This document shows positions 53,901 through 62,285 of a stretch of DNA of 64,000 nt, in pieces. Below the pieces are notes generated by a model. That model was not told where the DNA came from and made no database searches. It saw nothing but the letters and a program-made list of their open reading frames with translations. The stretch's first letter is position 1; every line of letters starts with the position of its first letter. Both the position numbers and the translations under genes were made by a program. Source of the stretch: Anabaena sp051781005 (lineage in GTDB: Bacteria; Cyanobacteriota; Cyanobacteriia; Cyanobacteriales; Nostocaceae); the NCBI RefSeq assembly GCF_051781005.1, contig NZ_JBPWOA010000019.1:1-64000 (forward strand), given 5' to 3'.

Positions 53901-56561
53901 TTGGGGGATAGTCAGTTGTTGACCATTCCAAGCAAAAGCTGCGTTGAGAGGTGAATTAATCGCCCCAATACCTTTACTAAACTGCATCGAACCGGCAGCA
54001 CGCACATCAGCTAATTTAGCAGATCCCAAAATACCAGCAACTTGTAATTCACCAGCAAGTTGACCTTGTAATTGTTTATTGAGGCGATTTAATTGCACAC
54101 CTGAACCAGCAACTAAAGCTTGATAATTACCATTAGCTACTTGAATATTTTTAGCTGTAACTTTTCCACCTGCCAGATTTAATTGTCCTTGACCAACAGC
54201 TTGAATAGTTTGAGGTTGGAAAGATTCAACAGATCCGGCAACATTCAACTGACCGGCTAAAGTACCTTGTAACTCTGGTGGAACTGCGGCTAATTTCTGC
54301 AAAGACACATTTTGAGCTTGAACTTGTGCCTTGTAGCGACCATTACTAACTTGAATATTTTTAGCGGTAATTGTGCCATTACCAACAGCCAAGCTACCTT
54401 CACCAACACCACCAATGGTTTTGAGATTGAAATTTTCGGTATTACCTGCGATGGTAAATTTAGCTGTCAAGGGGTTATTTAAAACTGGAGGAGATTGTTT
54501 TAATATTTGCCCTAAACGGACATTTTGAGCTATTAATTCGGCAATAAAGTTTTGGTCTTGTAGTTGCAGACGAGAAATAGCAATTCTTCCACCAGCAATG
54601 TCAACACCTGCGCCCTCTGGACGAATATTAGTCAATTTAAATGGCGCTGAAGTTCCCGATAGCAGTAAACGACCGTTAAATTTTGCTTCCCCCAAAGAGA
54701 TGTTTTCCAATTGCTCTTCTTTGAGAAATGGTGTTAACTTCACACCATTCGCTTCAGCTACAGCTTGCCAACTTTGACTATTATAATTACCATAACCACG
54801 GACGACGTTACCGTTAATATTGACAGCGACATCACGGAAAGAAACAGTGCGGTCGGGGTTGATAATAGTTTCACCAGTAGCGGCATAGGTAGCTTGGGGT
54901 GCTTGCCATTTAACTAGAGTTTGGACATTATTTGTAGCACCGCTGAGGTTAGCTGTAGCGGAGACAGTGCCGATGGATAAATTTGTTTTGAGATCATAAA
55001 GTTTAGCGATCGCATCCCCAGGTACATTCTTCGCAGTAAAATTAACATTTAGTTGCGGTGCGGTACCCAGTTGGATTGTTCCCCCACCTGTAACATCACC
55101 CCCTAATGTGGTTTCCCCTTGAATATCCTTAAAAGTAATTAGCGAATCACGAGTAGAAAGCTCAAATTTACTACTAATCTTCTTAAAATCAACTTTATCA
55201 ATTTGGGCAGTTTTAATATTGGTAACAGTACCAGAAAGCACCGGCTCAGATATATCCCCCAATATCTGTAAATCTGCCTTAACTATCCCACTCACAGGTA
55301 AAGGTGACTTAACATCAAGAGTTTCTAGGGCATTGGATACACTCACCGCATTGACACGCCCTGTCAACTTAAAGCCTTTTTCCCTATCAATCACACCTGT
55401 AGCCATGACGGGAATTTTGCCATAGTTGCTAACTACATTATCTAGCTCTATTGCCAATCCTTGAAACTTGAGATTTCCCTGACTATTGCTCAATAATTGC
55501 GGTACGCTTGGTATTGCCAGCGTTACCCCTTGCAAAGCAGCACTTCCATATAACAAAGTGTCTTGCTCTGGTATCAACTGAATTTGCAAATCACCATTTA
55601 CCCGACCTGCTCGTAAACCCAGTGGTAAATTAATTAACCGAGTAATATCTGCGGCCAGTAAATCTTGCGCTTTAAGCTTTAATTTACCTTCTAAAGTTGC
55701 TTGGGCGCGGATATCTCCCTGAAGGTAAATATTTCCCCCACTCTCTGCCTTTCCCGCTAAATCAAACTTAATTAGTTTGTTATTCTCTACAAGCTGGGCA
55801 GTTCCATTCAACCCTGAAAATACTACAGGAACTGGGGGACGGCGCTTGCGTATTGGGGATTGAGGATTGGGTGGGGATTGAGGCGATTGAGAACTGGGGA
55901 TTGGGAAATTGATATTTCTCCCCTGCTCCCGTTCGGCTCCGCTCACGGCAAGCCTACTCCCTGCTCCCTGCTCCCTGCTCCCTACTCCCTGCCTCCTATT
56001 CCTCCTATTCCTCCTGCTGCGTCTGTTTCCGACTCTCTCCTGTCCTACTAAAACCAACTTGGCATTGCGAAACCGCAGTTTATCTAAATCCGTTTTAATC
56101 AACCCCTCTTTACCTGCGGGGGCTATGGTAGTGCTAATCCAGCGTTCTTGGCTATCCTGTTGAATGTAAACCTCTGGGTTAATTAAGGTAACATCTAGTT
56201 TCAAATTGCGGTTAACAACCAACTGCCAGGGATCAAAACCCACATCTACTGCTTCTATAGTTGCCTGATCTGAATCTGTGGGTGTTGCAGGGATAGCTGA
56301 AGCGTCAAACCGTATTCCTGTTAGGGAAAATTCTTTTACTTGTCCCAATCTGACTGGACGGTTGAGAGTAGTGGTAAGATTCTTTTCGGCCAATGGTGCT
56401 AACTCTTTTTGGATAAAATCCCTCAGCCGCCAAACACCGCCGACAATTAAGAGTAGCAAAAATGCTCCTACCGCAATGCCACCACGACTCAATATCATCA
56501 GCCATAAACGTTTACGGCTCTTGCTTAGGGTATGAAAATCTTGATTAGAAGAGTTAGACAT
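50940..56561 (-). CDS. Giant TamB/AsmA-like translocation protein
   Basis: An N-terminal membrane helix (about 18-42) is followed by a very long beta-rich periplasmic part with repeated units (LTAKNIQVSNGRYKAQV, GKVTAKNIQVANGNYQA) and a C-terminal TamB domain (about the last 450 residues), ending in Phe (FERRF). TamB homologues bridge inner and outer membranes and move lipids or help insert outer-membrane proteins. 1873 aa is in the usual range. Start: ATG 56561; TTG 56600 extends the frame without support. Residues about 174-239 are low-complexity text (RRNRRNRRQ, then SSQSPQSPPNPQSP) encoded by repeat DNA. Confidence 0.88.
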   Translation of the reverse strand: MSNSSNQDFHTLSKSRKRLWLMILSRGGIAVGAFLLLLIVGGVWRLRDFIQKELAPLAEKNLTTTLNRPVRLGQVKEFSLTGIRFDASAIPATPTDSDQATIEAVDVGFDPWQLVVNRNLKLDVTLINPEVYIQQDSQERWISTTIAPAGKEGLIKTDLDKLRFRNAKLVLVGQERVGNRRSRRNRRNRRQGVGSREQGAGSRLAVSGAEREQGRNINFPIPSSQSPQSPPNPQSPIRKRRPPVPVVFSGLNGTAQLVENNKLIKFDLAGKAESGGNIYLQGDIRAQATLEGKLKLKAQDLLAADITRLINLPLGLRAGRVNGDLQIQLIPEQDTLLYGSAALQGVTLAIPSVPQLLSNSQGNLKFQGLAIELDNVVSNYGKIPVMATGVIDREKGFKLTGRVNAVSVSNALETLDVKSPLPVSGIVKADLQILGDISEPVLSGTVTNIKTAQIDKVDFKKISSKFELSTRDSLITFKDIQGETTLGGDVTGGGTIQLGTAPQLNVNFTAKNVPGDAIAKLYDLKTNLSIGTVSATANLSGATNNVQTLVKWQAPQATYAATGETIINPDRTVSFRDVAVNINGNVVRGYGNYNSQSWQAVAEANGVKLTPFLKEEQLENISLGEAKFNGRLLLSGTSAPFKLTNIRPEGAGVDIAGGRIAISRLQLQDQNFIAELIAQNVRLGQILKQSPPVLNNPLTAKFTIAGNTENFNLKTIGGVGEGSLAVGNGTITAKNIQVSNGRYKAQVQAQNVSLQKLAAVPPELQGTLAGQLNVAGSVESFQPQTIQAVGQGQLNLAGGKVTAKNIQVANGNYQALVAGSGVQLNRLNKQLQGQLAGELQVAGILGSAKLADVRAAGSMQFSKGIGAINSPLNAAFAWNGQQLTIPQARTPNLNASGYILANGKEPGIPEITQLNLNVQAQNFDLQQLPFKLPNAVDVSGKLDFKGQITGKLTAPNVVGVLGLRNFKVQEFAFEPLLTGNINMVQGAGLSLDIAGQRDRLAAKLNASNQPNAFLVQWQQASATGQVKDDNWQVKVNNFPLKALNLTLPNNTFLGNGALAGLLTGDLQVNQKTYAARGNIAIAQPQIGRIKGDAFSTQFSYNNDTASLTSSKFTKGQSSYIFDAAVKQTAKGPQLQAKININQGNIQDILTVAQVFELQDLQRGLAAPTYGTSADLETNPQGLSNQPLLNQIQRLSEINALLAAQEQQRLDSNPIPDLTDFKGIFDGEIAINTATANGLAVDFNLRGENFTWGRETEPNRFYSAEKVIAEGSFEKGVLRLQPLRIIISRRRLIAFTGNIGGEEQSGQLRVRNFPIQVLNNFVKLPVGITGNLNATAALAGSIANPQARGELNVSEGTLNQKQVESATASFSYANGRLNFGSLVSAAGPEPVNINGSIPYKLPFASVEPDNNQINLDIKVKDEGLALLNLFTNQIAFENGEGEIDLSIRGTRQQPLVKGIAALNNASFIAQALPGKLTNVSGKAEFDFDKVLVQNLQGQFSKGKVEAAGEIPIFNSQDIKIDNPLTVNLEKLALNLKGLYQGGASGNLQITGSVLQPAIGGNIELFDGQVLLAESKTATSNSLANSSNPTVNNQLKTDADGVTKLNDLEIKLGKNIQIASPPLFNFQASGDLNVSGFLNDPIPEGAIRLTKGGVNLFTTQFNLTRGYKHTATFRKSQPRDPDLDIKLLAKILDGTQTNDLSRQTASGLAALETVRVEANVKGPASQLNDSLELKSSPSRSETEIVALLGGGFVDTQGRGDSTLGLINIAGSAVFNNFQGTFNQIGSVFGLSELRLFPTVISDRPEAGKSNSSLELALEAGVDISTKISVSSIKILTASDPFQWGINYRINDEFRVRASTNLTDDSRAVIEFERRF
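55845..56040. repeat. Repeat DNA inserted in frame in the tamB-like gene
   Basis: Contains ggattgaggattggg-type units, a tandem gctccct array (about four copies), a tattcctcc array, and ggctccgctcacggcaagcc, related to the palindromic repeats of the genus. The host frame stays open through all of it. Confidence 0.65.
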
Positions 56562-56666
56562 TGGTTTTGAGTCTTTAACTGCCGGATGTAGTTGGCACAA
56601 TCCTATTCATAAGTAGCACAATATTTAAACTAACCAATTTATAGGTTTGACACACTCTACAAGAGA

Positions 56667-56697
56667 CATTGAGTGTGACACGCAGCTTGAGTCCTAA
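56667..56697. repeat. 31-bp repeat, exact reverse copy of 38091-38121
   Basis: Begins cattgagtgtgacacgcagc. It lies upstream of the tamB-like gene. Confidence 0.75.
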
Positions 56698-56927
56698 TAA
56701 ATATGCCACTCATATCATATTCGTTAAAATACTTATCATATCTGTTTATGCCGATAATGGGTAATTGGCAAAGGTATTGATCAAATAGACTAGGTTTATT
56801 ATAAGTAATTATCCCAACTTGATATTACAGCGATCAGTTAACAGTGTCCCCAGTTACTTGTAACCTATTATCTATAACCTGTTCACTGATTTAATAGAAA
56901 TATATTAGAACTTAACTCAAAGGATGG

Positions 56928-57341
56928 ATGATGCGTGTTTTTGTACTAATTTTTAACGCTGGCACTGATAATGAAGGAATTCACTCGATTCGGGTTGGTA
57001 ATCGTAACAAAATCATGATGTTCGAGTCTGAAGATGATGCCACACGTTTTGCTTTAATGTTAGAAGCTCAAGATTTCCCCACACCGACAATTGAAGTTAT
57101 GGATGCGGAGGATATTAAGGAGTTCTGTGAAGGTGCTGGGTTTGACTGGGAAGTTGTGCCAGAAAATGGCGATTTAATCATGCCCCCAGAATTAAACGTG
57201 GAAGAAACTGATTGGCAACTCGAAGACGAAACACAGGATACTGATGATTCCTTTCGTCCGGGTGCAGTAGCTGAAACAGAACAGGAAATACCTGATTCTG
57301 AGCTAGAGAGGATTCGTCGCAAACTCGAAGGGTTATTGTAA
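56928..57341 (+). CDS. DUF3110 family protein
   Basis: A 137-aa acidic protein. The DUF3110 domain is at the N-terminus: FVLIFNAGTDNEGIHSIRVG, MFESEDDATRFALMLEAQDFPTP and DAEDIKEFCEGAGF, after which the C-terminus is acidic and low in complexity. Found throughout cyanobacteria and plants; function unknown. aagga precedes two adjacent ATGs (56928 and 56931); the family start MRVFVL suggests 56931. It is separated by 108 bp from murQ on the same strand. Confidence 0.88.
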   Translation: MMRVFVLIFNAGTDNEGIHSIRVGNRNKIMMFESEDDATRFALMLEAQDFPTPTIEVMDAEDIKEFCEGAGFDWEVVPENGDLIMPPELNVEETDWQLEDETQDTDDSFRPGAVAETEQEIPDSELERIRRKLEGLL

Positions 57342-57449
57342 TTAATCATTGCGAACAGGGATATAGAGAACAGGGAATAGGGAATAGGAAAGACAATTTA
57401 TCTTTTTTTTGCCTATTCCCAATGACCAATTACAAGTGACATACAAAAA

Positions 57450-58370
57450 ATGACAAACTTGCAGGAACGTGGGCATCTTCTGACAGAACAGGTAAATCCC
57501 AATAGTCTGAATTTAGACCAACTCAATTCTCTGGAATTGGTGGAATTATTTAATAACGAAGACCAAAAAGCTGTAGAAGCAGTTGCTGCGGCTAAAGTTG
57601 CGTTGGCAGAGGCGATTGAACGCACGGCGGAGCGTTTGCATCAGGGTGGACGTTTATTTTACATTGGAGCGGGTACTAGTGGGCGATTAGGGGTGTTGGA
57701 TGCGGCTGAGTGTCCACCTACTTTCTGCACACCTCCAGAGTTGGTACAGGGCATTATTGCTGGTGGTGCTGGGGCGCTATTGCGTAGTTCTGAGGGTTTA
57801 GAAGACCTGGCTGAAGACGGAGAAAGTGCGATCGCACAACGTCAAATTACTCAACTCGATGTAGTCGTCGGTATCACCGCTGGGGGAACGACTCCCTATG
57901 TTCAAGGTGCTTTAAAAGCTGCTCGTCAACGGGGGGCTATGACTGTTTTTATTGCCTGTGTTCCTGCTGAACAAGTTTATTTTGATGCTGATATTGACAT
58001 TCGCTTGTTAACAGGCCCAGAAATCTTAGCCGGTTCAACTCGTTTGAAAGCTGGGACTGCTACTAAACTGGCTTTAAATATGCTTTCTACCGGGGTGATG
58101 GTGAAATTGGGTAAAGTATATGGCAATCGCATGGTTGATGTTGCGGTTACAAATCAAAAATTACGCGATCGCGCTTTAAGAATTTTACAAGACCTCACCG
58201 GTTTAAGTCGAGAAGCAGCAGGTTTTTTACTAGAACGCAGTGGCACAAAAGTTAAACTTGCTTTATTAATGCAGTGGACTGGTTTAGATAAAATTGCCGG
58301 TGAACAACTTTTAGCTGCACATCAGGGTAATTTGCGTGCTGCTGTGGATAGTTATAAGAAAAAGAACTAG
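57450..58370 (+). CDS. murQ: N-acetylmuramic acid 6-phosphate etherase
   Basis: MurQ cleaves the lactyl ether of MurNAc-6-P to give GlcNAc-6-P in cell-wall recycling. The SIS-type sugar-binding fold is evident: FYIGAGTSGRLGVLDAAECPPTF, VVVGITAGGTTPYVQGAL and PEILAGSTRLKAGTATKLALN, with the C-terminal helical UBA-like end. 306 aa, normal. No MurNAc phosphotransferase system or anmK is adjacent. An ISAs1-like end begins nine bases after its stop. Confidence 0.93.
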   Translation: MTNLQERGHLLTEQVNPNSLNLDQLNSLELVELFNNEDQKAVEAVAAAKVALAEAIERTAERLHQGGRLFYIGAGTSGRLGVLDAAECPPTFCTPPELVQGIIAGGAGALLRSSEGLEDLAEDGESAIAQRQITQLDVVVGITAGGTTPYVQGALKAARQRGAMTVFIACVPAEQVYFDADIDIRLLTGPEILAGSTRLKAGTATKLALNMLSTGVMVKLGKVYGNRMVDVAVTNQKLRDRALRILQDLTGLSREAAGFLLERSGTKVKLALLMQWTGLDKIAGEQLLAAHQGNLRAAVDSYKKKN

Positions 58371-58665
58371 AGATACATCAGGGTTAGCGCATCTCAAATC
58401 CTATTGACAAGGGAATTTAGTTGATATAAGTAATTGGACAAAATTAATTACACAAAAATCTGGTCTGAAATCATTTACTGGCAAAGAATTGGTAAATAAC
58501 CAATATGTAATTAATTCTGTCGTGGTACTTATGAGAGGATGTTCAAGTTACACAACTCAATGTAAGTTAATATATAACCCATTTAGCCGTTGTATCTAAG
58601 TAATGTCAACAGGATTTAAGAAGAAGTGCAAAACCAGAACATCTGTTACACCCAGTCTAGACAAG
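58371..58665. other. Intergenic stretch with an ISAs1-like end
   Basis: From 58379 the sequence cagggttagcgcatctcaaa matches the end of the remnant at 17915 for about 35 bp; the rest shows no gene or repeat. It appears to be a solo end or a heavily deleted element. Confidence 0.5.
58379..58415. mobile_element. Solo ISAs1-like terminal sequence
   Basis: gggttagcgcatctcaaatcc and the following ctattgacaagggaattta differ from the copy at 17915 at only a few positions. No transposase sequence is adjacent. Confidence 0.55.
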
Positions 58666-58728
58666 TAGACCTCTTGCAGAAAAGTTTTGTGGTAAGTTAA
58701 AGGGTTAAACAAATGGTCAAAAAGTTAA

Positions 58729-59469
58729 CTAGCATGGCTGAATGTCATAGTTATAAATGCCCGCAATTAAGTGACAATGCAATTCAAAACGTTTTCTGCG
58801 ATTGCGGTATCGCTGGCTAAAAATCCGAAAGATTTTGAATCGGCGGTTAACGTGTTCAACAGCAACTCGGCGGCGTGCTAAATCACGATTAAACTGTTTA
58901 TCTTCCTGAGTCAATTTACCGTTTCTTGGTTTCTTTCTTGGTAAATGGCTATTGGCATGAAATTTAGCAATTCCTTGGTAGCCACTATCTTCTAGACTCT
59001 CAGTATCGGGATGAAAACGGACTTTGCTGTGAATAAATAGCTTGAAATCATGTCTACGACCTGAACCATTCACAACACAAATGATTTGTAACGTTTCCAG
59101 GTCAATTACAAATTGAGACTTGAGTGTATGTCGTTTTTGTTTACCGCTAAAAAAACGTTTCTGACCATATTTAGGACGTTCTATCGGACTTTCAGTCACA
59201 TCCATTGCTACTGTTTTTGGTTTTTGTGTTGGTGTCAATAATGACTTTTTTCCTCCCAGGCGAAACCTCCCGGAAGTGACTAAAACATTTTCTACCCAAT
59301 GAACAGTACGACAAATCGTTGATTCTGACACTTGCCAATCGCTGGCAATATGGAAATAAGTTCGATATTCACGCCAGTAAGTTAAACAAACCAATGCCTG
59401 GTCTTCCAAACACAGCTTTTTAGAACAACAAGAGTATTTTTCTTTGACTTGCAGCATCTCGCAATACAT
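58729..59469 (-). CDS. IS5-family transposase, second (catalytic) frame
   Basis: 246 aa covering the helix-turn-helix part (LVCLTYWREYRTYFHIASDWQVSESTI) and the DDE domain (TVAMDVTESPIERP, FVIDLETLQI, DSGYQGIAKFHANS, RRVAVEHVNRRFKIFRIFSQRYRNR). The first 45-odd residues of the family protein lie in another frame upstream (59420-59557). Joining them needs a +1 shift, seen either as a programmed frameshift or a mutation. The element ends are intact, so it may have moved recently. Confidence 0.82.
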   Translation of the reverse strand: MYCEMLQVKEKYSCCSKKLCLEDQALVCLTYWREYRTYFHIASDWQVSESTICRTVHWVENVLVTSGRFRLGGKKSLLTPTQKPKTVAMDVTESPIERPKYGQKRFFSGKQKRHTLKSQFVIDLETLQIICVVNGSGRRHDFKLFIHSKVRFHPDTESLEDSGYQGIAKFHANSHLPRKKPRNGKLTQEDKQFNRDLARRRVAVEHVNRRFKIFRIFSQRYRNRRKRFELHCHLIAGIYNYDIQPC

Positions 59470-59557
59470 TGACTATTTCATCAAATGTGCGTCGTTGTAC
59501 CCCAACCAGACGTTTAAATTCTCGATTGGACAGTCGCTTTGTTTGTTCGTATTCCAT
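59420..59557 (-). CDS. IS5-family transposase, N-terminal frame
   Basis: A 45-codon frame starting at ATG 59557 (MEYEQTKRLSNREFKRLVGV, then RRTFDEIVNVLRD) matches the usual N-terminus of this transposase group. It overlaps the catalytic frame by 50 bp and runs to a TAA. The relation is +1. Confidence 0.7.
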   Translation of the reverse strand: MEYEQTKRLSNREFKRLVGVQRRTFDEIVNVLRDAASQRKILLLF

Positions 59558-60138
59558 TGGCGGGGCAAATTCAGGTCAAAACGCCTCATTCTAGCATAAA
59601 ATAATTTTGCAAGAGGTCTATTATATGGCTTTGAGAGAAGTCTAAGTAAATCGCCAATTTTGGATATTGCAAATAAATATTTACACAGGTTTTAGCAATG
59701 CTAAACCCCTAATAATAAACTTATTTAATTTATGAGTTTTCAATGCGCCCTGCTGGAATCGAACCAGCCTGAGGACGAATTATGAGTTCGTTGCCTCCCC
59801 AATCGGCCAAGGGCGCTCGTTGTGTTAGATTTTAGTTTTGTCTACTTAAGCTTTAATGCTAACTCTTTGTTATTATTTGAGCTTGAGTCAATTATTTTTG
59901 ACTTTTAGACAAATGCACGTCTATTAGTATAGCATGATTTTACAAACTTTGCAAAATGTTTAAAATTTTCTCAGGTTCTAGGGTATGAACATAAAACATT
60001 ACTCTAATCACAAAGTTATAAAAAATGGCGATTTTAAACTTTTTACGAGAATAATGATGAAGTTACTCTCAAAGATTTAGCTTCAACGCTTTAACACTTG
60101 TAAATAAATTATATTTCTTCTGGAATAGCTTGTCAGAG
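59558..60138. other. Intergenic stretch, about 580 bp, with a tRNA
   Basis: Holds the right end of the IS (to 59620), tRNA-Met (59745-59816), and about 320 bp of AT-rich DNA with no gene before the anchored protein. Confidence 0.5.
59745..59816 (-). tRNA. tRNA-Met (CAT)
   Basis: The minus-strand sequence folds into a full cloverleaf: 7-bp acceptor stem (gcgccct with agggcgc), D arm gcc/ggc, anticodon stem acgaa/ttcgt with loop ctcataa, and T arm gctgg-ttcgatt-ccagc. Anticodon CAT. The perfect acceptor stem excludes the initiator. A CAT-anticodon tRNA-Ile modified to lysidine is the main alternative. CCA is not encoded. Confidence 0.87.
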
Positions 60139-60840
60139 ATGAAAATAAATTCCACTGTAGTTTTGACGTTGATTTTGTTAACCCTAATGTTGGGTGCAGG
60201 TTCTGTGAGTGCATTTTTGGGGTTTACTATGGGAAGTTCTGCTCTTAAAGGTGTGACTACACCAGATGGTCGTCCCGCAACTAAATTTGCCAGCAGTAAG
60301 ACCAATAATGCTCAACAGGTGGGAATAAGCCTTTTAAAAGAGGATGAGATTCTTAAAGGTGTTCAATCACGGATTCAGGGGAATACGAGTGCGAGCAAAG
60401 CAAAAAAGCTAGATGAAGATGAAGATGAGACAAAAACCAAGAAGCCTGAAGTCCAGGAAACGCCCCAAGAAGTGACCGAAGAAAAACTGCAACCAGGATT
60501 TCCAGTTGTTGCTGAAAGTGAGGGTGTCACGTTGTCTGTTCAATCGGCTCGCTACTCTGGTGGTGATTTATTACTAAAAGTAAAAATGCAGAACCAGGGT
60601 GCTGATTCTGTAAGGTTCCTGTATAGTTTTTTAGATGTCACTGATGATAAAGGCAGAACACTAAGCGCTATTACAGAAGGATTGCCCGCAGAATTGCCTA
60701 CTAAGGGTCCAACATTTACAGGTACAATTAGCATTCCCACAGCTTTACTGGATGATGTGAGCAAAATCTCGCTGGCACTGACAGATTATCCTGCTCAAAA
60801 ACTAAAATTACAAGTGTCAGATATTCCTGTAGAAAAATAG
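60139..60840 (+). CDS. Membrane-anchored hypothetical protein
   Basis: A 233-aa protein with one N-terminal hydrophobic segment (about 7-28), a conserved-looking GSSALKGVTTPDGRPATKF motif, an acidic/basic linker (KKLDEDEDETKTKKPE), and a C-terminal beta-rich domain of DUF4352-like type (GVTLSVQSARYSGGDLLLKVKMQNQG). The protein probably faces the periplasm or lumen. The start ATG 60139 is preferred over TTG 60130. Function unknown. Confidence 0.65.
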   Translation: MKINSTVVLTLILLTLMLGAGSVSAFLGFTMGSSALKGVTTPDGRPATKFASSKTNNAQQVGISLLKEDEILKGVQSRIQGNTSASKAKKLDEDEDETKTKKPEVQETPQEVTEEKLQPGFPVVAESEGVTLSVQSARYSGGDLLLKVKMQNQGADSVRFLYSFLDVTDDKGRTLSAITEGLPAELPTKGPTFTGTISIPTALLDDVSKISLALTDYPAQKLKLQVSDIPVEK

Positions 60841-60894
60841 AAATGCTATTGTTAGCGTTTTAGTATCGGCGTAAGTTTTACACGAGCTTTAACC

Positions 60895-62241
60895 GTGAGT
60901 GGTTTTCCTCAGTTAATTTGGACAGATGTAGGGTTGAGGTTGTTGTCAGTGCTACTGCTGATAGCGATTAATGCTTTTTTTGTCATGGCGGAATTTTCGA
61001 TGGTGACTGTACGGCGCACACGTATTCACCAATTAGTTCAGGCTGGGGATATTCCAGCGATCGCTGTCGAAATGCTACAACGTAGTATTGACAGGCTTTT
61101 ATCTACGGCTCAGGTAGGTATTACCCTCTCTAGTTTGGCGCTAGGTTGGATTGGAGAAAGCACGATTGTTGTACTGATGGAGATATGGTTAAAATCCTGG
61201 CCTTTACCCATCAATTTGAGTAACTTCCTGGCTCATTCTTTATCAGTTCCAATTACCTTCTTTTTAATTGCCTATTTGCAAATTGTTTTCGGGGAATTAT
61301 TTCCCAAATCGGTGGCTATGCTGTATTCAGAAAGGCTGGCCAGGTTTTTGGGGTCTTCAGTCAAAGCGATAGTACGTTTTTTCAGCCCTGTAATTTGGAT
61401 TCTCAACCAATCAACCCGCTATCTGTTGCGATTATTCGGCATTCAATATACAGGACAAAGCTGGAGACCACCAGTTACTCCTGAAGAATTGCAATTAATT
61501 ATATCAACAGAACGAGAATCAACTGGTTTAGAGCTATCAGAGCGAGAATTGCTCAATAATGTTTTTGAGTTTGGGGAAATCACAGCTGAAGATGTGATGA
61601 TTCCCCGTACCAATCTTATAGCCTTAGCAGAAGACGCAACTTTTCACACCCTACTTCAGGAAATGATATCTAGTGGTCATTGCCGCTTTCCCATTATTGG
61701 CGAATCTCTAGATGACATTCGCGGTATTGTTTATTTTCAAGATTTAGCAAAACCATTAGCGACTGGAAAGCTGGCTTTAGATACACAAATTCTACCTTGG
61801 ATGCGATCGCCCCGCTTTGTCCCAGAACAAACTTTGTTGAGCGAACTACTGCCCATGATGCAGCAAGAAAAACCAGCTATGGTAATTGTTGTCAATGAGT
61901 TTGGCGGTACTGTAGGACTGGTGACAATTCAAGATGTCATTGCAGAAATTATTGGTAATGCAGGTGAACCGGAAAGTAACGATTACCTGTTAGTTCAAAT
62001 GTCAGATCCGCAGACATTTTTAGTGCAAGCCCAGATCAATCTAGAAGAACTTAACGAAGTATTACATCTCAATTTACCCTTAACACGAGAATATCAGACC
62101 TTGGGCGGCTTTCTGCTCTATCAACTGCAAAAAATCCCAGATAAAGGCGAAACCCTCTTTTATGAAAATCTTGAATTCACCATCATGTCAGTTATCGGAC
62201 CACGCCTCAACCAAATTCAAATCCGACTTTTAGCGGTTTAA
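60895..62241 (+). CDS. CNNM/CorC-family (hemolysin-like) membrane protein
   Basis: A 448-aa protein starting with GTG. Four hydrophobic segments in the first 170 residues form the DUF21/CNNM transmembrane domain (AINAFFVMAEFSMVTVRR, SLALGWIGESTI, GELFPKSVAM), followed by a CBS pair (about 220-340: VMIPRTNLIALAEDATF, FRFPIIGES-like region) and a C-terminal CorC_HlyC domain (from about 350). The family is linked to Mg2+/Co2+ transport or efflux; the substrate here is unknown. 7-bp repeats separate it from queC. Confidence 0.9.
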   Translation: MSGFPQLIWTDVGLRLLSVLLLIAINAFFVMAEFSMVTVRRTRIHQLVQAGDIPAIAVEMLQRSIDRLLSTAQVGITLSSLALGWIGESTIVVLMEIWLKSWPLPINLSNFLAHSLSVPITFFLIAYLQIVFGELFPKSVAMLYSERLARFLGSSVKAIVRFFSPVIWILNQSTRYLLRLFGIQYTGQSWRPPVTPEELQLIISTERESTGLELSERELLNNVFEFGEITAEDVMIPRTNLIALAEDATFHTLLQEMISSGHCRFPIIGESLDDIRGIVYFQDLAKPLATGKLALDTQILPWMRSPRFVPEQTLLSELLPMMQQEKPAMVIVVNEFGGTVGLVTIQDVIAEIIGNAGEPESNDYLLVQMSDPQTFLVQAQINLEELNEVLHLNLPLTREYQTLGGFLLYQLQKIPDKGETLFYENLEFTIMSVIGPRLNQIQIRLLAV

Positions 62242-62285
62242 TACTCAATACTCAATACTCGGTACTCAATACTCGGTACTCAATA
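62241..62285. repeat. Tandem 7-bp repeat (aatactc/ggtactc)
   Basis: About six 7-bp units at the junction between the convergent CNNM and queC genes; it overlaps the last bases of queC. Confidence 0.8.

Larger units (their letters stand above)
58666..59620 (-). mobile_element. IS5-like insertion sequence, complete
   Basis: Left end tagacctcttgca (58666) and right end tgcaagaggtcta (59608-59620) are perfect 13-bp inverted repeats, with looser similarity inside. The 955-bp element carries a DDE transposase in two frames. It may use TA target sites, since ta flanks the inner gacctcttgca on both sides. Confidence 0.8.
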
